From: Nautilus pompilius | Taxonomy: Eukaryota; Mollusca; Cephalopoda; Nautilida; Nautilidae | Assembly: GCA_018389105.1 (NCBI GenBank) | Contig: JACATO010000093.1 | Coordinates: forward strand, 186,001-250,000 | DNA length: 64,000 nucleotides | Direction of reading: 5' to 3' | Part shown: piece after piece, positions 24,600-36,999 of the stretch | How positions within the stretch are numbered: position 1 is the stretch's first letter | How the letters are laid out: each line of letters opens with the position of its first letter | The notes under the pieces: generated by a model | Told to the model about the DNA's origin: nothing | The model's database searches: none | The model's input: the letters and a program-made list of their open reading frames with translations, nothing else | Translations under genes and position numbers: made by a program

Positions 24600-27500
24600 A
24601 GAACAAAGGGCTTACATACCATATGCTAATACACTAAAAGGTATTAATTTTGTTTTTGTATATTTTCTGTAATAATGCTCTGTGTATACACTATATACAT
24701 CTCTTAGTTGTAATTACTCATTATTTGTGCATATCCTGTATGTTTTAATAATTATATTCAATACTGTATGTAACAAACTGAAACCACAACCCCAGATTTG
24801 GCTGTATATCTTCTAGATGGAGCTTGCATTAGATAGATGATTAAATGGTAAATGTTATTTGTTGATTTATAGGAGCTATTGTTGTTATTGATTTTTTTCA
24901 GCCATGAAACAGTCATAAATGTATCAAATTGATCATGCAACACATTCACTTAAGTTTTATAAGTATACTTTATATTGCCACTGAAAATAATAATACATGA
25001 AATATTTTGACCTAACAGGCAATATACCTAATTAATGAAGACTATTAAAGTGTTATTTCTATGCTTATTTTCTAGCACGTATTTTGATTTTTGACTCAGA
25101 TTCACTAAAATAATTGCTTAGAAGAAGTATCTGCAAACTTGTGTAAATGTCTTGAAGATATGGGAAAAGGAGCCTTCTAAAATGAAAAAAAATTTTTAAT
25201 TGCTTAAATTTAAAAAAAAAAACACTAAAATTCATTTGGTTTTACTATTAGTTTTAGTTAACTAATATCTGAATGATATTTGAATTTCTTTTTTAGTGTT
25301 TTTAATTTTGTTTTAAATGTAGTTCAAATAAGCTGATTTTTAAAGAGTTAAAATATCGAGCTGCTGCCTCTCTCCCCACTTGCTGATAATAGCCAGATTG
25401 TGGATTTCTGAGTTGGATGCATGTTTAAGGGTTAATAAATTAATGAATAAGAAAACAGATGTTGAAGGTTCTCATAGTGAGTTAGCGTCCCTATTATTAG
25501 AATATGCCCCAGAAAATCTCTGACTAGCACAGAATTTTAGTTAGTTTTTTTTTTTTTTTTTGCATTATATCCATACAAATATTATCAAACATAAATACCA
25601 AGTAAAAAAAACTTATTTATACTCTAGCTGGATTTTAGTAATTGTTGAAAAATTTCAGATCTTTTAGTAGTTTCTGCGCAATAAAAAACAAAAAAGAAAA
25701 TACCGACAACCCTCTGACATCAGTAAACTGTAAAATGAAACTCTTTAGTGTATAAAGCTAAAATTTTGCCTGAGAGTTAGAGAGTATATACACATGCTCC
25801 ATATTTCATTAGAAATCTGAGTTGGTCATACTAGAGCTACTTAATGAGTTGACATGGAATGACCCTTGCATTTTACAACTGCAACCCTCCCACAAAAAAA
25901 AACAAAAAAACTGCACTATCTTTTATCAGGAAATTTAGAATATTTTCCAGGCTCTCACTGGTGTTTGTTTGTTTTTGCCACTTGCATATTTGTTGTGGAT
26001 GCTAATCTCATGCAGCTGAAATGAATGTAAGCCAAAAACAGCAGTAATTTTCATTAATAAATCTGAAATGCAGGGCACACGACATTTTGTTGGTCCCTCT
26101 TGGCTGTGATTGTGAAGTCTGGCCGAACATGCTGACTGATATTAAGCCAATGTCTTACATTTATGGCATAAATATTTTGTATTCAACAGCTATTTCTTGC
26201 TGTTGAATCAGAAATGAATTCCTCTACTTGATCTGACATTATTAAAGCTACTCTAAAGATTTGTGGTTTGTTTGGAAACATTTGATATTTTCCTTGATTT
26301 TAATTGTAAGGAGCTTGCTTGTGTATGCTTAAATGTTTTACTTTATAACAAAGTACTTCGTTTTTTTTTTTTTTTTTTGAAATTGAACATTTCCACAATT
26401 TATGAGTCTGAATGATATTCAGAAGTATTGGTGTGAATGGGAAATTTTGATTTGTTCTTGTAGTAACCTGAACATGCTAAACAGTTTCTGTTTGCATTTA
26501 CCAGATTTAGAAAGAAAAAAAAATGAATATGTCTCTCTTGTTTTTCACTTGCATTTTTATAAACTGACTATATCAAATGCTGGACCCCAGCAAAACTAAC
26601 ATAAGAAAAACCCTGGACTTCTGAACAGTTGTTACTGATGAAAAACTAGTGAGCAGAGTACTAACTTGGTATTTGCACCACAGTAGAGAACCCTTTGATA
26701 ACTTGTCTAATAGTTGGGGTGAAAATGTCAATGCTAATCTTTTACTTTTTAACATAAAGTTTGTTAACGCAGCCAAGTAGAATCAGTTGCTAAAGCGGTG
26801 TACAGAAGTGTGATCTAACAGCTGAGTAGGTACCAGCTGGCATAGATATTTAGTTGCTTTTCTCTCTCTCTCTCTGTCTGATGAATGAATAAATAAAATA
26901 GTATTTAAATAGTTTTATTTATAACTAAATGCTAGGCATTTTCTTTACCTTATAAATATTAAAATTTATTAGTTCTAATCTGTTTGAATCCTTATCTAGG
27001 AATGGAAAAAACTAGACTGTAAATAAAGTGACTGATAAACTGATTCTAGAAAACTACAGATTAAAAAATTAATTCATTGCGTAATTAAAATCAAGTTGCT
27101 GCAATCAGATATTTACCATTTTGTTATTCAGTTTATTAAAATTTAAAAAAAAAAGAGCTATTTAGTCTTTTTGGTGGGAGCATATAGGATTAAAAATAAC
27201 TATATTAGTGCAATTTTGATATAATTTGTTAGGCTACAACAGCTTGCAAAAGCTGTTTTTGTAAGTTTGATTTGGTTGGGTAGTTCTCAAATTCAGAAGT
27301 GGAGTGCCAACTTTTAAAAGTGTCAGATTTAATTGTTTTACAACACATTTATTAGATATCTAATGCCCTGTCTATCTAGCATGTTTCATTGGACTAAACT
27401 TTGCAGTGTTAGATGATATGCATTCTAGGGACTGTTAGAAAAATAAACCTGTTAAATGGATTTTTTTAAAACAATTACACCTGACCAAACCTACAGATGC

Positions 27501-29270
27501 TAGCAACAAAAATTTTACAGATTTTGCTATGACATTACCTGAGATGGAACCAGAGGATTTACATCACAGTAGTTGTATATTGTAGTTTTTTTTTTTTTTT
27601 TTTAAAAGTATGAGTTGGATAATCAGTTTGGGAATAGCTGTGCAAAAGATTTTTAAATAGAATAATTTGAAATTTTCTTTTTATAAAGTATTTAATTTAC
27701 ATGCAAAAATGCTATTTTGCTGATCATAGGTTCTGCCCAGTTTTATTATACTTGTCTCTACACCATATAGTTATTTATCACCAATTACTAGGAGACTAAA
27801 ATGTTTAGGTTCAATAAGTGTGGTAAATTATTTAGACACTGACACTACTGTATTATACCATAATATGAATGAATAAAGTGCATGATCATCATAAATCAAT
27901 TTTCCTGACCAATGTATGTGATTTAATGAGTCTTAACACAGCCAAGTTTCTCACTTTCTAAGCCTAGCCACAAAAAATGTTTGCTGTGGTTGACTACAAG
28001 TAACATGACAGAAATGATATTTTTATTTGACATCGGCTGAAGATGGTTTGCTTATGTGATTAAGAGATAGCACAGTTAATTAAACAGCCCCTTACTGCTT
28101 TCTTTTAAACATTGAAATGACACTCTATAATGTATATTCAGAAAACGGTTGAGCTTTTGGATTATGGTATATAAGAAATAGCTAGCAGCGATTAATTATT
28201 CTTTCAGAAATTTAAGCTTTACCAATTATTAGAACTCTGGAAATGTAATTACCAAGATCTTTAATAAAATTATTTCCAAGTACACTGAAGATTCAACTAA
28301 AATGCTTGTCATGTGAAGTGCTGGATAATGATACATTTTAAAAAAAGGTTATTCAGAATGTTGCTAATGTCCGAGCTTTACTATTCTAGTTATCTGGATT
28401 TTTAATATCAAAATAATGTAGCCATTTTGAGATGGATATCTGAGAAGCCTTGAAATGTTGTGGATAGTTTAAACTAGGATAAATGATAGATGAGGACTTT
28501 TGATATCTGTCAAAAGAATTTTGGAAAACTTTGTAAGGCAGGTTTTTTTTTTTTTTTTTTTATGGAAAAGGTTTTGTTTATATGATTAACTGACTACCCA
28601 GCATTTAGATGGGAGTGTTAGTCTGTGCTATTAAACCTACTGTTGCCATAGATAATTTTGATGAAATGTGACAGAGATTGACATGCTTCTCTCATTAGTC
28701 AGTACAATCATAGTATGTAAACACATTGTTGCCTTCACTTAGCATGCTTGCATTTGATAAGATAATCTTGTAACAAGTACTTGATTTATTTTTTAAGGTT
28801 AAGAGTTTATTTTTCAGATAAAAGCCTACCTTTTCTCACAGAACATTGCTAAAACAAGAGATCCTTTGTTTCTACAGTGCATTTTTGATAGGATACGGTA
28901 GTAGACATACTGAATATGCTCATGCTGTAGGCAAACCAATTTATAAAATTTGAATAACAGCTGAGAACGTTTCTTCTCAAATGCCTTATATATTTTATTT
29001 TTTAAAATATTTTTTCCCTAACGATTAAATAATGATTAAACATTAGTATTAATTCATTTATCCCATTTCAAGCCATACTTTTTAAAATTAAACCTGAAGA
29101 TGTAGTACTAAGAAAATTGTATCTAATAATGGCTGTTTGATTTTACACTGTTCAGCCTCCTAAAAAGTTTGGAAAGTCTGGTCATCTGTACAGAGGGGGT
29201 GGTTATTTGTGGTCAAAATGTAGGTTCTTTTTCAGTTTTGTGTAGACTTAGTTTTTGCTTTCTCATATAT
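24600..29270. other. AT-rich non-coding stretch
   Basis: No protein similarity. Notable small structures are T runs of 14 or more (about 25,543, 26,362, 27,584 and 28,543), a CT/CTGT microsatellite at about 26,862-26,880, and a perfect 10-bp-stem hairpin at 26,181-26,208. Otherwise I see nothing. Confidence 0.6.
26181..26208. other. perfect 10-bp hairpin
   Basis: ATTCAACAGC, then eight loop bases (TATTTCTT), then GCTGTTGAAT, which is the exact reverse complement of the first arm. It is too short to call a microRNA precursor; a terminator role does not apply in this kind of genome. Confidence 0.7.
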
Positions 29271-29278
29271 ATGCAGTA

Positions 29279-30432
29279 CTGTGCAAAAATGTTAGGCAAC
29301 CTTGCAAAAACAATAATGCTTGTTTTTTTTTTTCCTCAGAACAGTAACCAAATGAAAATGGGAAAGATATCAATTGCTAATAGATTTAAGATAATATTTC
29401 TTCTTGAACCAATAAAATCCAATGTGAAATAAGTAGTATAACTGAAATTTAAAAATATACCATTCAAAAAAATCATCAAAAATTTTTAAATGTTGGTTCA
29501 TTTTGCATTTTGAGTTTTCAGGGTTGTCCACACTTTACCTATCTAAAAATAAGATTAACAATACCTGAAGCTAACTTCTCTGAGGGATATGAAAATATTC
29601 AGCAAGGAGATAAAGTGCAATCTGATAGAATCTTCAAGAGTTCAGGTTCATGAATTTGCAGTATGAAAGTCTTTGGAATAAAATGACAAAAAAAAAAGTG
29701 CAATCTCAAGAACAATTGAACAAGCCCTTTGGTAACAGGAACCAAAGTTTGAAATTTCTGACTATAAGAGGAAGTAGGATGTAAGAAGAAGAATTGGAAA
29801 AGAGTATAAGGAAATGTCTGGAGTGTGTAGTAAAGCATGGTGGATGGAAGTTCTATTTAGGTTTGGGAAGGTGTCTCTCTGCCATTGGCATTGGAATTTA
29901 GTAAGAATAGGAGAAAATATGAATGTATCCAGATACAGGCAGATTCTTATTTACTAAGATCTTCATTATTCATTTTATTCATATTTCAACACAACAATGA
30001 TCCATAACATACTGGCAATGTTGTCAAAACATACAATGCAAGAAAATGGTGAAGTGCTAGATTTTATTAAACTGGCCTCCACAAAGACCTGATCTTAATA
30101 TTATTGAACATATTTGGGACTACTTGGGCAAAATAAAAAATTGGACAGTCAAAAACCAAGGATGAACTTTGGGCAGTGCTTCTAGATGCATGAACGACAT
30201 TTTAGCTGATATTATATAATAATTACAAGAGAATCTTCCAAGACTGACTTAGGCGGTCATGGAAGAAAAGGATGGACATACTAAATATTAGTAAATATAT
30301 ATAGTATGCATTTTATCATTTTCATTTTTACTGTACAATATTCATTTATTACATTTTATCTTATTGGTCTATTTTATTTCTTTCTGTTGAATTTATGAAT
30401 AAAAATGTAGATTGCCTAAGACTTTTGCACAG
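29279..30432 (+). mobile_element. Tc1-like DNA transposon with both terminal inverted repeats
   Basis: The left end reads CTGTGCAAAAATGTTAGGCA directly after TA (29,277-29,278). The right end, reverse-complemented, reads CTGTGCAAAAGTCTTAGGCA. This inverted repeat with a TA target fits the Tc1 group. The right-hand TA is not preserved: the element runs into a GA microsatellite (30,432 onward). The length of about 1.15 kb is that of a Tc1 element with small internal losses. Confidence 0.85.
29600..30295 (+). pseudogene. Tc1-like transposase, decayed (inside 29,279-30,432)
   Basis: Plus-strand fragments include DRIFKSSGS (position of the first catalytic D), a KYECIQ/LLRSS piece near 29,915-29,960, FQHNNDPxHTGNVVKTY at about 29,983-30,040 (second catalytic D block) and WPPQRPDLNIIEHIWDYLGK at 30,073-30,132. 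The last keeps the PDLNxIEHxW signature, with E as third catalytic residue. It ends with a KDELW piece and an SWKKR-like tail. Stops and frameshifts break every segment, and the N-terminal helix-turn-helix part is largely unrecognisable. Confidence 0.75.
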
Positions 30433-31017
30433 GAGAGAGAGAGAGGGTGAGTGAGTGTGTGTTGCAACCAATCAACCAACCATACTTTCAAAAATTTTCA
30501 TGGGGGAGACTTTGGCAATCTGAGTGGCGAAGTGCTTGAAAATGTAACCAAAGAAAACGTAAACACTCATGATTGCTTTCAGAAAACAACCTCTTATATA
30601 GATGTATGGAAATTTTGTACAAAATTACTGTTCCATGATTTAATTTTAACAAACTGAAGTTTTAGTTAATTACACTTGCAAACAAATGCACTGGGAAATA
30701 CATGTACTAGATCTGGAACATGCATTTTCGAGTGAAAATTACTTAACTCCACAGTGCATATAAAATTAAATTGACCAGAGTATTGTTACAATACAACAAT
30801 GTACGTACAATACAGTGCTTGGCACTCCGACCACAAATAAAACATATATGATTTGTTACTACACGATAAATATCTTGATAAATGATTTGTCAGTTTACAA
30901 ACTAACAAACAAGTGAAAATAGTGACAGAAAATATGTTGGAATATCGGCGTCGATAATACATATATAAGCGACATTTATTTCAAAATAAAAAGTTTATAT
31001 AAATAGACAAAAATTTG
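30433..31017. other. non-coding gap
   Basis: Starts with a short GA/GT microsatellite (GAGAGAGAGAGGGTGAGTGA) and continues as AT-rich DNA with no homology. It includes a small palindrome-like TATCGGCGTCGATA near 30,943-30,956. If the minus-strand exon ending at 31,024 is real, this is the beginning of its first intron. Confidence 0.5.
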
Positions 31018-31023
31018 TCTTAC

Positions 31024-31087
31024 CTTGCAAAATGCACTTGTCTGGGATGTTGAGCATTTTGTAACTCAAGGAAAATCTTTCTCCCAT
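31024..31087 (-). CDS. candidate first coding exon (21 codons) of an unidentified minus-strand gene
   Basis: On the minus strand an ATG at 31,087 sits in a strong initiation context, with A at -3 and G at +4 (AGCATGG). It is the first ATG after an in-frame TGA seven codons upstream. It reads MGERFSLSYKMLNIPDKCIL then Q and one base into the next codon, ending exactly at CAAG|GTAAGA, a close match to the metazoan 5' splice consensus. Upstream (31,200-31,640) is the CpG-rich segment with a CCAAT box. No next exon was identified, so the protein is unknown and the first intron would be very long. Other upstream ATGs in the supposed leader weaken the case. It could also be chance plus a decayed repeat. 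Confidence 0.3.
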
Positions 31088-31199
31088 GCTGGCTGGTATT
31101 TTGTTTCATATTTTTGATGTTTAGGGTTTGTTTTGGGTAGAGTATGTAGTATCTTCATGACTTGTCTACAAAAATATGGCAGGTTGTTGGTGCCCAAGT

Positions 31200-31640
31200 T
31201 GTGCCTAAAGCCGAGCTGGCTAGTGTGTATCTAGCCAAAGTCACTGTCCAGTCCTTGTAGCATGTTCTGCCCCGGGTGTCGTGGTCCGAGTCTTTTTACT
31301 GCTGGCCCCAATAGGAGTGTGGCTTGATTGCACCAGTCCTGCAGTAACAGGTCCAGTTCTGGCCCCTGTCGCCAGCCCAGTGTGTATTGTTTGTTTCTAT
31401 CAGGGTGACGGAGTGACGGGAAGTTGTCAGGGTGGTGGTGGTGCAAGAGCGAGTTACCGCGCAGAGGCCTGTGATGCAACTGGGAGTGCCTGCCATGGGA
31501 GACAAGCCCGCGGAGTGGCAGGTGGCTATAGGGTCAAATGGCGGATGACAATAGTGTGAGTCATACACAACGGGGCAATGGGTTTGCTGATTTCTGATTG
31601 GTCAAAATATGAAACTCGCGAAATGTTGACTATGGATGAC
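31200..31640 (-). promoter_or_regulatory. CpG-rich island, possible minus-strand promoter and 5' leader
   Basis: This stretch of about 440 bases is the largest GC-rich, CpG-containing segment in the window (for example CCCGGGTGTCGTGGTCCGAG, TTACCGCGCAGAGG, CAAGCCCGCGG). Read on the minus strand it carries TGACCAATCAG (31,594-31,604), a good CCAAT/NF-Y box. About 50 bases downstream is CATCCGCCATTTG (31,535-31,547), like a YY1 initiator-type site. No TATA box is evident. Frames of 82-92 codons are open on both strands, but their products show no domain and are expected in GC-rich DNA. Alternative: an inserted GC-rich repeat. Confidence 0.35.
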
Positions 31641-31769
31641 GAAAAATCAGGTTGTTTTCACATTTTATAGGGAGGGTTCTTAAAAATCAGGAGAAATGGG
31701 TCTTTTTTACGAAAAAAAAGCAGGGGGGGGAGATTGATTAAAAATCGGGATAATTTGCAAGTAAGTGGT

Positions 31770-33790
31770 GGGTTGGTTGATTGATAGATAAATTAATTGT
31801 TTTGGTTGCATTAATATTAAGGTGTTACTCATTACAAGGATGGTAATGGTATGTTTTGGGATAAATGGTGCACTAAGGGTTTTTTGACTTGTTGGAAGAA
31901 TAGAGCACTCTTCATCATAGTCACTTTAATGGCCACCAGCTGTTATGGATACTGAGAATAAATTTATGGACATCATTCTTTGTAAATTAAAGCCCAGACT
32001 TTGAGTGAGTAAATAAATAAAACGAAAGTATGATTATGTACTATAGGACATTTTTAGAGTAAGGAGACATTATTTTCTGGATATTGCTTTCATGTATTTG
32101 TCCACAAATGAAATCATATTCAAGGGATCAAGCAACTATTTGACAGATGTTAAAATGTTTTGTTTTTACTATCATTTGTTTATTAACTTGTTAGACTATA
32201 GAAATTAATTTTATGGAGAAAAATAGCATTAATGTTCATCTCTATTTGACAAATTGGTACAAAAATGCTTGTGCAAATAACTGATACTTTGTGATTTGGG
32301 TGAGTAAATGAGAATCTAGTTTGTTTTGATGTGTACCTTAAAACTTAATCTTTTTTTAAATTCCAAATGCAGTTGATTAGTAGTTCTTATCTCAAACCAC
32401 AGAAGCATTAACTCTTTCATTTTTAAAGCCTTTTCTTCTGTGAATAATTTATTTATTAATCCTCAGTGCACTTGTTTTATACCTTTTTATTAAACATTAT
32501 TAGAAATTCAAGCTAAACACAACTACAGAAACTGTCATCCCTTATTGATTTAGTTATTCACTTCTATCTGGCATCTGAACAAATACTTCCTACATTTTTT
32601 TTATTTAAAAAAAAACAACCTATTATTACACTAAAATTCTAGTCAATTGCAAAGTTGTATTCATTTTGAATATTCTTCAACTTTGCAATAATAGGATAAA
32701 CAATGCTTATAAAGGGATTACTATAGATTCACTCTACAGTGCACACAATTAGTCTAAAAACTTTTACATGCTCCAAAATTAAAATCTTTCTTTTTTTTCT
32801 CCCCAAAGTCATGTTGTGAATGAAATATTTTTCGACAATGAATTTCCATTGAGCGTTACTACACTAAATCCTACAACAACAACAGCAACAGCTCTTTCTA
32901 TATGTATGACGAGAGGGTTTAATTCTCATGGAGATCTTCCTACATGAGTGCTTTAATCCATTTCAAAATGAGATCTGAAAACAAAAATATTTAGTCTCTG
33001 TAATAATAAAATATCATCACACACAAGGAAAACTTAGAAAAATAACCCTTTAATCTCTCTCTCCCCCCTAGTTCTTTTTATTTTCTGAAATATGGTTAAC
33101 CTTACATAGCTGCATTACAATTATTCAGTAAAACTCTTTATTGAAAATACATTTTACAGAAGTCTTTTAACAAGAAATGGGAATTGCTTTTCTCTATTAA
33201 TGCATTTTCGAGCTGTCAAAATACTTGGTGTCTTTAGACAATACTGACAAATGAAATTTTGGTGAGAAAAAAAAGTAAAATTGTGACATGATTGTCTTTT
33301 GTCTTAGTTATTAAACTAGCCATGAAAGCTATTTTTTAATCTTTTGTGCTAAGCATTAACAGATGTTCTGCATATTTTATTAAAATTTGAAAAAGCAAAA
33401 AAATGCATTTAGATGTCACTTATTGAATTTTGTGCTGCAGACATGGATGTCAGTTTATCATCACCTTAGTATTCAAAGATAATTGTTTTTTGTTCTTTTG
33501 TGTTAAATTTTTTAAAAAAATGGATACTTTTTTTTCCCTAATGCATATTTAAGACATGTTTTAGTTATTGCATATCCATGCATGAAAGCAATATCTGTGA
33601 AAGTAAAGAATAACATTATCTATACCAACAGTAAAAAGTAAACACTGATTAATTAATATAAATACTATAATTGAATTTTTGATAGTTGAGATGGTTTATT
33701 TCATGCTACTTCATGTGATATATATTTTTGTAAAATCTATAGTTAATATGAAATTAAATTTATTGCCATGATTATAGCAATAATGGCAAT
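31770..33790. other. AT-rich non-coding stretch
   Basis: No protein similarity on either strand. Small features are a CAACAACAACAGCAACAG microrepeat at about 32,874-32,891 and a CTCTCTCTCC run at about 33,056. Nothing else supportable. Confidence 0.6.
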
Positions 33791-33796
33791 GCATTT

Positions 33797-34050
33797 CTCT
33801 GGTGGTGAGACTACTGGACTGCTAAGGTTGTAAACCCGAGTTTTCTTCCTAGCAGTGGCTTGGTTAGGAAAACTTTCACGGCATGGTTTCTTCTCTCCTC
33901 TTCCTTGGTGGCATTATGAGTTTTCTCTGGTGTCTAAAAATGAAGAGCTGTAGTATGTATCCCTGCTGGAATCAGAAGTCAGACGCCACCAGATACAGGA
34001 ATGGCAGTGCTTCCTGGTAGACAACTATGGCACTATGATCCTTCACTGGG
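33797..34050 (+). repeat. tRNA-derived SINE, copy 1
   Basis: The 5' part contains GGTGAGACTACTGGACTGCT and GTAAACCCGAG, a degraded tRNA-like region. The middle has GGCATGGTTTCT. The 3' end reads GGCAGTGCTTCCTGGTAGAC, ACTATGGCACTATGATCC and TTCACTGGG. These blocks recur in the same order at 45,105-45,385 and, inverted, at 58,055-58,350, so the boundaries are set by that three-way comparison. Read left to right it is plus-oriented. Confidence 0.75.
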
Positions 34051-34054
34051 GTTA

Positions 34055-36320
34055 TCTATCTGGTAGATAGATGTCAGTAGATCAACAATAACATGACAGC
34101 CATAAAAAGTAAACATTCAAATTGGAATGTAGAGTTAAATGCATTAAGTTTGCCATTGACCCAATGACCTCATTAATTGCCTTCTGTTAAGAAATTAAAA
34201 AAAAAATTTTTTTTTTAAGTGTTAGATTATATATATATATAATGTTTGGCATCTGTTTTTCTAAGCACAAATTTAGTTAGTGCTAATATGAAGAAATTGG
34301 AGTATATTTAGAACTTAAGAATAAAAACAAACAAACAATGGCTAACATAGCCATGCATTTCTTTTTCAACTACATAGTTTTAATTTTGTCTTTTAGTTGA
34401 TGATGAACTTTGTTTAAATTGAAAATTTCTTATTTCAAACATGACTTTAAAAAAAAAAATTTGTTTCTACTATTTTGAATATGAATGTATTTGAAAGTTA
34501 ATTTACCATTAATTAGTCAGCCTGTAAGTAGGCATGATTGTATTCTACATCTTCCATACTATTTACTTAATTAGTAATAGATAAATTAAATAAGCTGTTT
34601 TCTTCATACAGTAAGTAACTCTAAGGTACACACTACCTCAGTCTGCTTAGAGGCAAATTATTATGCTATCTTGAATATTTCTGGAAAATATTAATCAAAT
34701 GCATTTTGTTTTTTATTTTAATATGTAGTTAACTAAGAAGTTTCTTACAATTGAAAAAAAAAAACCATCTGTTATCCTTAGCCACTTGTTGAATTTTTCC
34801 ATGGAAAACCTTTGGAAGGTATTGTAGTGTTTATCCATATTTAAGATCAGTCAGTAGTATTTAAAAAATTTTTATTTTTTAAAACAGCATTTATTCTGAA
34901 CCACACAGTATACAACAAAAGTTTATAATTAAGTTAAAATTTTAGAAAACATTTTGGGGGGTTATTCAAGTTTAATAATAGTTATTTTTAAGTCCTGTAA
35001 TTATTTATATATTATATATGTCACTGCATTGAAGTGGAAATTAACGATGATTGCCAGGTCATATATGATCAGTTTTTGAATACATGCACACCTTTTATTA
35101 TATTAAAAGTATAATTTAAAAAAATTTTTTTTTTACTAATTTCTTTAACCCAGATTTGCAATTAAAATTTTAATGGAAGCTTAAACACTATGCTACATTT
35201 AGTGACAAAAGACGCTAGCTTCAGACTCATAGATACAGAGCATTCCATTGCCAGATGCTTCTTGAAAAGTTGTTTGCATGGATAGGCAATGTCAGAAGCT
35301 GCCTGGATGGACAGTGTTAGAATTGAAGGGACCATTGTAAAGCCATATTTACACATGACTGGATCAACAGCTAGGCACACTGGTCATCAATGAAAAGCTA
35401 TTAAGGATATTTGGTTGGCTACCATGACTGGGCCTCAAAGCTTGTCTACATGAAAAATTATGCGCAGAATATAAAATTAATAGTATAAAGCAAATAAGTG
35501 ATCTGGATAAATTCAGTGAAGTGTTGCCTAGTGTTTTGTGAAAAAGAAGAGGACTAACTGAATGTACCTGTTTCCAAGTTACCAAAACATGGACTTATAG
35601 GTCAATTATTGCTAGTTATTATAGGGTCGTCACAAAATTGTGGCTATATAATTTTAAGAAAATGTTGAATAAAAGTGATAGCTGATGAGTAAAAGGTTTG
35701 ATTACAGTAAGCAATGAAGAGCCGGTACAGATGTTTAGAAGTAAAAGATAAACACATTTGGTTGCTCATCTTGAGTAGCAAATACTTTAAATTATATTCA
35801 GCCATTTTCACACCTGGTTAAGTGTTGTACTGGCATGTTTGTGTGTTAAAATCATATGATTGTCTAATGCTGTGTTCTCAAATCTGTTGCAGTAATAATT
35901 GTAAATCTTTTATAAATTAGCGTATTTGACCACTATACCAACTATATATTATACACTTGTGGACATAGACCACTTCCATTCAGTATTTATTTTAAGTGAT
36001 TGTTAGACCAAGTTTGGATGGTGATTTGTTTTTTTTTTGTTTTTTTTTTAAAAAAAAAAAAAAAAACTAAAATTTCAATAGTGAAATTTCTACTGTAGTG
36101 CCTTGCCATATTAGTTTAGTTTCATATTAAAAAATGAAGCAGTTGTCTGAAATTTACATATTTTGTGGTGATGTGGGCAGATAACCAGTGTGCATTATCA
36201 CCGTGATAAAGACTGGCAGATTTTTTTGATATTTCTCAATTTACAGTCCTATTATAGGCATTTCAGAGTGTATTCAGTAATGTATAGAAAGAACTTTCTA
36301 TTTCTCTCTTAGATCTGTGA
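34055..36320. other. AT-rich non-coding stretch with one unassigned segment
   Basis: 34,200-34,245 has an A/T palindrome followed by (AT)n. 35,160-35,590 is less AT-rich and open in pieces on the minus strand (72-73 codons each), suggestive of an old repeat, but no motif could be matched. A run of T then A longer than 30 bases lies at about 36,029-36,066. Confidence 0.5.
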
Positions 36321-36329
36321 CCATTATTG

Positions 36330-36990
36330 TCTGTTGCAGCAGTGATAACACTACAAGAGCATGCCTTTACTTGTCTAATCCATGCCGATTGTCAGGATTC
36401 TTTTACTGAACATTGCCCATGCAACAAAATTGAAACTAAACCAAAGTTGGAGGAAATGAGGATGTCTAACAATTAAAGAAAAGCAACAAAAAACATCTAA
36501 TAGGAATAAAACAATTCAAAAGGCCTGGCCCGAGCATGTCTGCCAAGAAAAACTTATGTAATGGTGGAATGCACTCTTCTTTGATGAGTCCAGGTTCCTG
36601 GAAGTTGCACCTGAGTTTGAAGAAGACTTAATGAAGGCCTTCAACTTCATTGACTTTAGTCAAGTATGGAAGGCAGGAGTATCAAGGTATGTGTTACAAT
36701 CTGACGTGATGGAAAGATACATTTTGTTTATTGAAGGATATTTCAATTCTGCTGAACACATTGTGATTTTAAGGACACATTTATCAAGCGGGGTATTCAA
36801 GTTCTTTGATCAGAATCATTTCAGGGCTTTATGATACTATTACCCGGGGATGTATTCTGCATTCAGTTGATACCAACTAGTTAATATCTCACCAATATGC
36901 TGGAATTAAAAGCTCTTATACATACATGGGAACCTGGACTAGACTGTTAGGCATTGAATCAGAAAGATTTGTATAACAAAGTGGGGGCTT
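36330..36990 (+). pseudogene. Tc1-like transposase relic
   Basis: The frame WWNALFFDESRFLE at about 36,563-36,604 matches the Tc1 block WxxVLFSDESRF that carries the first catalytic aspartate. It is preceded by AWPEHVCQEKL, in the position of the WAxxHxxW segment. In a second frame IEGYFNSAEHIVILRTHL (about 36,733-36,786) corresponds to the family pattern xxGNLxSxxYIxxILxxHL. FDQNHFRAL follows, where FQQDNAxPHTA is expected, so the second catalytic D block is badly degraded. No inverted repeats were seen. Confidence 0.5.
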
Positions 36991-36999
36991 TTTATGCTG

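Noticed and set aside
31281-31568. Open frames on both strands across the CpG-rich segment as protein genes
   Set aside because: Long open frames on both strands are expected in GC-rich DNA; the products (Gly/Ala-rich versus Thr/His-rich) show no domain. The segment is better considered regulatory or a repeat.
35162-35585. Two minus-strand frames of 72 and 73 codons as a possible transposase
   Set aside because: Neither strand shows Tc1, piggyBac, hAT or reverse-transcriptase motifs; left as unassigned.
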